From contig NZ_JAFFQA010000007.1 in the NCBI RefSeq assembly GCF_016919065.1, positions 1 to 64,000 on the forward strand: a stretch of DNA of 64,000 nt. The letters run 5' to 3'. A program made the translations under genes and the position numbers. The first letter of the stretch is position 1; the number at the start of each line of letters is the position of its first letter. The stretch is from Desulfobulbus rhabdoformis. GTDB taxonomy: Bacteria; Desulfobacterota; Desulfobulbia; Desulfobulbales; Desulfobulbaceae. Positions 60,178-64,000 of the stretch are shown piece by piece. The notes below the pieces were generated by a model. The model was not told the origin of the DNA. It ran no database searches and saw nothing but the letters and a program-made list of their open reading frames with translations.

Positions 60178-60675
60178 ATGAAACGATCCCCACTCAAGGC
60201 CTTGCTCCTGATCTTTTGCTTTCTTTTCCTTCCTTCCTCTCTCTGGGCTGTGCAGGAGGGGCAACAGCTAATTCCCTTTCAAGGGACTGACCTCAACGGA
60301 AATCCGATCGATCTGACACAGAGTATTGGCGCCAAACCGGTGATGCTGGTCTTCTGGGCTTCCTGGTGCCCCAGTTGCCGGGCTGAGGTACCAAAAATCA
60401 ACAGCCAGGTGGAAAAATACAAAAGCCAGGGGCTGGAGGTTGTTGGGGTCAATGTGGGCTACAACGATTCAGTGGAGAAGGCTCGAAAGTTTGCCCAGAA
60501 GAACAAGATGGCCTATCCCTCGTATTTTGATACCAATGGTCAGGTGACTGCCAAATACAACCTCATCGGTGTGCCCACCATTGTCCTGGCGGACAAACAT
60601 GGAGTGGTCCGTTTTCGCAATTTCATGACCCCGGATATCAGTCAGGAGAATTTCGCGAGGTTGAGCGCGGAGTAA
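60178..60675 (+). CDS. TlpA/ResA-type periplasmic thioredoxin
   Basis: 165 residues: a signal peptide (LLLIFCFLFLPSSLWA), then a thioredoxin domain with the active site WASWCPSCRAEVPK (CPSC) and cis-Pro VPTIVLAD. It would receive electrons from the CcdA-type protein and reduce disulfides outside the cytoplasm, as in cytochrome c maturation. Confidence 0.93.
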   Translation: MKRSPLKALLLIFCFLFLPSSLWAVQEGQQLIPFQGTDLNGNPIDLTQSIGAKPVMLVFWASWCPSCRAEVPKINSQVEKYKSQGLEVVGVNVGYNDSVEKARKFAQKNKMAYPSYFDTNGQVTAKYNLIGVPTIVLADKHGVVRFRNFMTPDISQENFARLSAE

Positions 60676-60727
60676 TCCTGGGAGAAACGAGGGAAAAGAA
60701 AATACGACATGGTCTCGCCCCTATTTT

Positions 60728-61153
60728 TTATGGTTCATCAGCAGGATCGATAATCGGGTAAGCCTCTTGTACCTCAGGCGGGATGGTAATGGGGCGGCCC
60801 GTCTTCAGATCACAGAAGATGAAAAGCGTTTCCGCCTTCGCCAGGACAACCCCGTCTTCTGGACGAATGAACTTGTACTTTCTCAGAGACCGGATTTTCT
60901 GAAAATGAGCCACCCAGGTAAGCACTTCGATGGTTTGACCTGCATAGGCTGAGTGGTAGTACTCAATACTGTGTGAGCGAATAATCCAGGTCTTGCCCAG
61001 GCTCAAAAAGCGTTCCGTGGCCCAACCCAGGCTTGCTGAATGGTTCATGGCCGCATCCTGCATCCACTGCACATACTGAACATTGTTCACATGACCATTG
61101 ACATCAATGGCCGATTCCGGAACGACCAGTGTGGTTGTACCAAACCCTTTCAT
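60728..61153 (-). CDS. Acyl-CoA thioesterase (4HBT family)
   Basis: 141 residues of hot-dog fold. The motif DVNGHVNNVQYVQWMQDAA (residues 17-35) is the usual YbgC/FatM-like active-site region; the Asp is kept. It overlaps the TolC-type gene stop by 4 bases, so it is probably co-transcribed with it, although a link with efflux is not obvious. Confidence 0.9.
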   Translation of the reverse strand: MKGFGTTTLVVPESAIDVNGHVNNVQYVQWMQDAAMNHSASLGWATERFLSLGKTWIIRSHSIEYYHSAYAGQTIEVLTWVAHFQKIRSLRKYKFIRPEDGVVLAKAETLFIFCDLKTGRPITIPPEVQEAYPIIDPADEP

Positions 61154-62544
61154 TTTGAACTGAGCGTGAGGTTGGCCAGGTTGCGACCTGTTGCAGCCTG
61201 GAGTCGTTGTCTCTGCAGTTGATAGGAGACCAGGGCCTGGGCATAACGACCGTGGGTCGCTGTGAGATCCCGCTGTGCCTCATTCAGCCGAACCAGCGAG
61301 GCCTCGCCTGCCTCATATTCGTTTTTTGCCAGATCTCTGTTTTCCTGAACCAGTTTCACGGTTTCCCGCTGGAGGCGTACCTGCTCTTCTGCGGCCTGCA
61401 GAAGGGCCAGATCCTGCCTGATTTCCGCTGCAACCGAGTTGCGCAGTCCCGCCAGGGTATAGATCGCCTCCCGTTTGGCCTGCTCGGTCTCTATCATGCG
61501 TGCCTTATCCGCTCCACCGGCGTAGAGGTTCCAGCTCATATTGATCCCCAGGGTATGACCAAAATCATTGCTGTCAAGCCCGCTATCTCCTTCACGTTCA
61601 CCTTCCAGGGCTCCGGCTATCTGCACCTTCGGATACAGCGGAGCCTTGGCCATCCCTTGCGCCGCATCCGCCTGCTTAACCATTGCCTCGAGTTGACGAA
61701 TATCAGGGCGCTGGGCGAGTGCCTCGGTGATCAGTGTGCTGACTTCTTCGGTGTTGCTTTTAATGGGGCATTGCTTATCCAGCGATTGCAGGCGCAGCTG
61801 AGAGGGAAGGGCGGCATCGTCAATTCCCATAAGGGCTGCCAGTCCGTACCCTGCGGCCTCAAATTCACGTTGAGCACCGATCAGGGAGGTTTTGGCCGAG
61901 TTGACCTGTACCTTGATGTTGAGCACATCGCCCCAGGGCCCAGCCCCAACATCAAATCGGTTTTGCGCATCTTCAAGCTGTCGCAGATAAAAGGTCTTAT
62001 CGGCCTGGGCAATATCTATTTTGGTCTGGGCCAGCTGCGCGTTGAGAAAGGCCTCGGCCACGGAGTTGATCAGCAGCCGCTGACTGTCCGCCATGGCAGC
62101 TCGATTGGAGTTTTCATCGAAGCTTGCCTGCTTTTCTCTGAAGTTCCGGTAAAAACCATCAAAGAGGACCCAGGTCGCCTGCAGACCGGCACTGTAATTT
62201 TCCAGGTTCTGATCGGTAGAGGCGGTTGGGCCCAAGCGCTGGGAGAGAAGTTGGTTATAGGCATGTTGATTATTGGAGAGCCGTTGACGAGCCGCACCTG
62301 CGCTGAGGTCCAAACTGGGCCACCAGGCAGCTGTTGCCTGGCGTACACGGGCCCTGGCTTGTTCGATTCGAGTCCGGGCCGCAGCCATGTTGGGATTTTT
62401 GCTGAGGGCAACCTCTTGGGCCGTGCGCATTGTTAGAATGGTTAGCTGGGAAAGGTCCGGTGACCGAGGCTCTACCTGGGCAAAACCGAGGTGTATGGAC
62501 AAACAGGTACTGACAAAAAAAAGGGTCAGAATGATGCGATGCAT
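61150..62544 (-). CDS. TolC-family outer-membrane efflux protein
   Basis: 464 residues: signal peptide (IILTLFFVSTCLSIHLGF), then two outer-membrane-efflux (OEP) repeats with long helical stretches (AAARTRIEQARARVRQATA; EQAKREAIYTLAGLRNSVA). It would form the outer-membrane duct of an RND, ABC or type I secretion system. No inner-membrane pump genes are next to it. It lies 20 bases after kdsB's stop, hence in the Kdo gene group. Confidence 0.92.
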   Translation of the reverse strand: MHRIILTLFFVSTCLSIHLGFAQVEPRSPDLSQLTILTMRTAQEVALSKNPNMAAARTRIEQARARVRQATAAWWPSLDLSAGAARQRLSNNQHAYNQLLSQRLGPTASTDQNLENYSAGLQATWVLFDGFYRNFREKQASFDENSNRAAMADSQRLLINSVAEAFLNAQLAQTKIDIAQADKTFYLRQLEDAQNRFDVGAGPWGDVLNIKVQVNSAKTSLIGAQREFEAAGYGLAALMGIDDAALPSQLRLQSLDKQCPIKSNTEEVSTLITEALAQRPDIRQLEAMVKQADAAQGMAKAPLYPKVQIAGALEGEREGDSGLDSNDFGHTLGINMSWNLYAGGADKARMIETEQAKREAIYTLAGLRNSVAAEIRQDLALLQAAEEQVRLQRETVKLVQENRDLAKNEYEAGEASLVRLNEAQRDLTATHGRYAQALVSYQLQRQRLQAATGRNLANLTLSSK

Positions 62545-62563
62545 GATTGCCTCCAGGGGGGCC

Positions 62564-63307
62564 TTATTGCTGTTGTAACTGCTTGATAATTTGTTCTACA
62601 TCTTCAGGGCGGTCAACACCAAATCCAGTATAGTTCGTCATGACTACATGAATGTTTATTCCCGCTTCCAGAAGCCGAAGCTGTTCAAGTTTTTCGATAT
62701 CTTCAAGTGGACTCGGAGGGAGTAAGGTAAAGGCTTTCAACACTGAAAAACGGTACGCATAGATACCGATGTGCAGATAATAGTCTGTTTGCGAATGTTC
62801 CTCGTCACGAATATACGGTACTTTTGATCGGGAAAAGTAGAGGGCATGCCCACGATTCGAGCGGACGACCTTGACCCGATCGGGATTTTCAGCCTCTTGA
62901 GCGTCAATGACTCGGGCAAGGGTCGTGACCTGTGTAGAGGCATCATCAAAGGGAGCTACCAGTTCTGTGAGCATCGAAGGGTCAAGTGCGGGTTCATCAC
63001 CCTGTATATTCACAATAACCGCTTCATCGTCCAGTTTGAGTTGTTCCGCCGCCTCTTTGATTCTATCGGATCCGCTATGGTGGTCAACGGAAGTCATGAC
63101 AACAGGAACATTGAGCTTTGTCGCTGCATCGAAGATGCGCTGGTCATCTGTTGCCAGCCAGACCTGTTGTAATTTGCTGCAACTGATTGCCCGTTCGTAG
63201 ACGCGGTAAAACATGGGTTTACCAAGAATATCCACAAGCGGTTTTCCCGGGAACCGATGCGATTGATAGCGGGCCGGAATGATGCCGTAACAGACGGGTG
63301 AACTCAT
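62564..63307 (-). CDS. kdsB: 3-deoxy-manno-octulosonate cytidylyltransferase (intact)
   Basis: 247 residues of CMP-Kdo synthetase: [42 protein letters not shown] and [12 protein letters not shown], all intact, unlike the broken copy at 14260. Activates Kdo for lipid A assembly. It overlaps waaA by 4 bases, so Kdo activation and transfer are coupled. Confidence 0.97.
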   Translation of the reverse strand: MSSPVCYGIIPARYQSHRFPGKPLVDILGKPMFYRVYERAISCSKLQQVWLATDDQRIFDAATKLNVPVVMTSVDHHSGSDRIKEAAEQLKLDDEAVIVNIQGDEPALDPSMLTELVAPFDDASTQVTTLARVIDAQEAENPDRVKVVRSNRGHALYFSRSKVPYIRDEEHSQTDYYLHIGIYAYRFSVLKAFTLLPPSPLEDIEKLEQLRLLEAGINIHVVMTNYTGFGVDRPEDVEQIIKQLQQQ

Positions 63308-64000
63308 GCGTGCATTCTCTTTGTTGTACTTGAAAGTATTGATAGAATTTCTTTACAGACTACGTTTGTTCCCCCCTGGCGTGGGTGGAGATAGTCACGG
63401 ACCAGAGCAAGTGTTGCATCGCGAGAACTTGGCCTCTTGAGAGCTGAAAGCAATACCCGGCTCAGTTCAACCTCATCGCTCACCTCTCTCACCAATCCAC
63501 TCTTCACTATATCGCGGCCAACCCAGGAAAAATTATCCCAATGAGGCCCAATGATTGTTGGTACCCCAAAAGCCAGTGGTTCAAGAAAATTTTGTCCCCC
63601 CTGGGAAACAAGAGAACCTCCGACAAAGGCGGCATCGGCATATTGATAGGTCTCTGCCAGTTCACCAAAGGTATCCCAGACAAGAACCGAGCATGGAGGA
63701 GCAGGTGTTTTGGTTGTTGAGCGTTTTTGCGCAGAGATCCCTTGCTGTGCAAGTGATGCAACCCAGTCATCGGCCCATTCAATATGCTTGGGAAATAAAC
63801 CGATAACAATATCTTTGCGTTCCTGCAGGATAGCATAAATGGTCGCAAGAATTTTTGCTTTTTCTTTTTGGCGAATGGAGCCCAGCACAATAAAAGGGCT
63901 AGGTTCTGCGAGCAGAGGGTGGTGTGTGGGGGCAGTTGAAGACAGTTCTTTGGGATGAATACGATCAAATTTCAGGTTGTTGAGCGTGGTAACGCGCTCT
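63304..64000 (-). CDS. waaA: Kdo transferase, C-terminal part (cut by window edge)
   Basis: The frame is open from 63304 to the right end with no stop: it continues upstream of GTG 63888 ([18 protein letters not shown]). Recognisable blocks are [35 protein letters not shown] wording ([20 protein letters not shown]), [18 protein letters not shown] and [12 protein letters not shown]. It moves Kdo to lipid A. The N-terminal half lies outside the window. Confidence 0.95.
   Translation of the reverse strand, partial: ERVTTLNNLKFDRIHPKELSSTAPTHHPLLAEPSPFIVLGSIRQKEKAKILATIYAILQERKDIVIGLFPKHIEWADDWVASLAQQGISAQKRSTTKTPAPPCSVLVWDTFGELAETYQYADAAFVGGSLVSQGGQNFLEPLAFGVPTIIGPHWDNFSWVGRDIVKSGLVREVSDEVELSRVLLSALKRPSSRDATLALVRDYLHPRQGGTNVVCKEILSILSSTTKRMHA

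Noticed and set aside
61207..62436. A 409-codon plus-strand open frame
   Set aside because: It lies antisense to the TolC-type gene, whose domains are clear; the antisense translation shows no family pattern.
63507..63968. Apparent frameshift in waaA (two overlapping minus-strand frames)
   Set aside because: The Kdo transferase frame stays open from 63304 to the window end when read through GTG 63888, so there is no break; the other frame is a shadow.

Overview
The window is a Gram-negative bacterial chromosome segment. It has an LPS transport pair (lptA, lptB), Kdo activation and transfer genes (kdsB, waaA), a TolC-type outer-membrane protein, RpoN and PtsN. The gene complement (long PurL, class II DAHP synthase, an HsdR-N domain protein, a B12-binding radical SAM protein, arg and dap genes in one array) fits a Desulfobacterota member, perhaps a Desulfobulbales relative. 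That placement is inference, not something the sequence proves. No rRNA genes, prophage or CRISPR array are visible.

Layout. (1) 1-731: the cut-off N-terminus of a DruA-like (DUF4338) gene and gene debris. (2) 732-13736, all minus strand: one tightly packed 12-gene surface-polysaccharide operon. It is read from a lipoprotein through an ABC-2 capsule export set (KpsM, KpsT, KpsE and KpsD types) into sugar and modification genes: a sulfotransferase-like coiled-coil protein, a double-methyltransferase coiled-coil protein, a DUF115 protein, a metallo-beta-lactamase/GT2 fusion, a NeuA-like cytidylyltransferase, a 2-hydroxyacid dehydrogenase and an SDR. Divergent from it lies a kdsB/kpsU copy broken by two frameshifts; the intact kdsB is at the far right. 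(3) 15013-24153: purL, a radical SAM gene, prfC and a Na/Pi symporter, all minus. (4) 24672-29966: an isolated secreted protein of 1764 residues and unknown function, then tRNA-Asn. (5) 30313-34038: a CpxAR-like two-component system facing an EF-hand protein across a perfect CpxR-type box. (6) 34281-41523: prmA, an HsdR-N domain protein, class II DAHP synthase, then ptsN, rpoN, lptB and lptA. (7) 41808-55300, plus strand: argB, argD, mntP, argF, argG, argH, an FN3 lipoprotein, dapF, dapA, dapB, folK, a YHS protein, a transaldolase-like aldolase, a lytic transglycosylase and pgsA. (8) 55405-64000: a GNAT protein, a cardiolipin synthase type, a HyuA-like protein, a CcdA/TlpA thiol pair, a thioesterase, a TolC-type gene, kdsB and partial waaA.

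The most novel-looking non-coding content is three dispersed repeat families. Element A is a 141-bp inverted-repeat element in four copies with 4-bp TNNA target duplications; one copy supplies the last four codons and stop of the sensor kinase gene. Element B is an 80-bp inverted-repeat element in two copies, each supplying the AG of the TAG stop codon of an unrelated gene. Element C is a short palindromic word (CACGRATTCAG) scattered in intergenic gaps. The most novel-looking coding content is the polysaccharide operon's fused enzymes and the 1764-residue protein.
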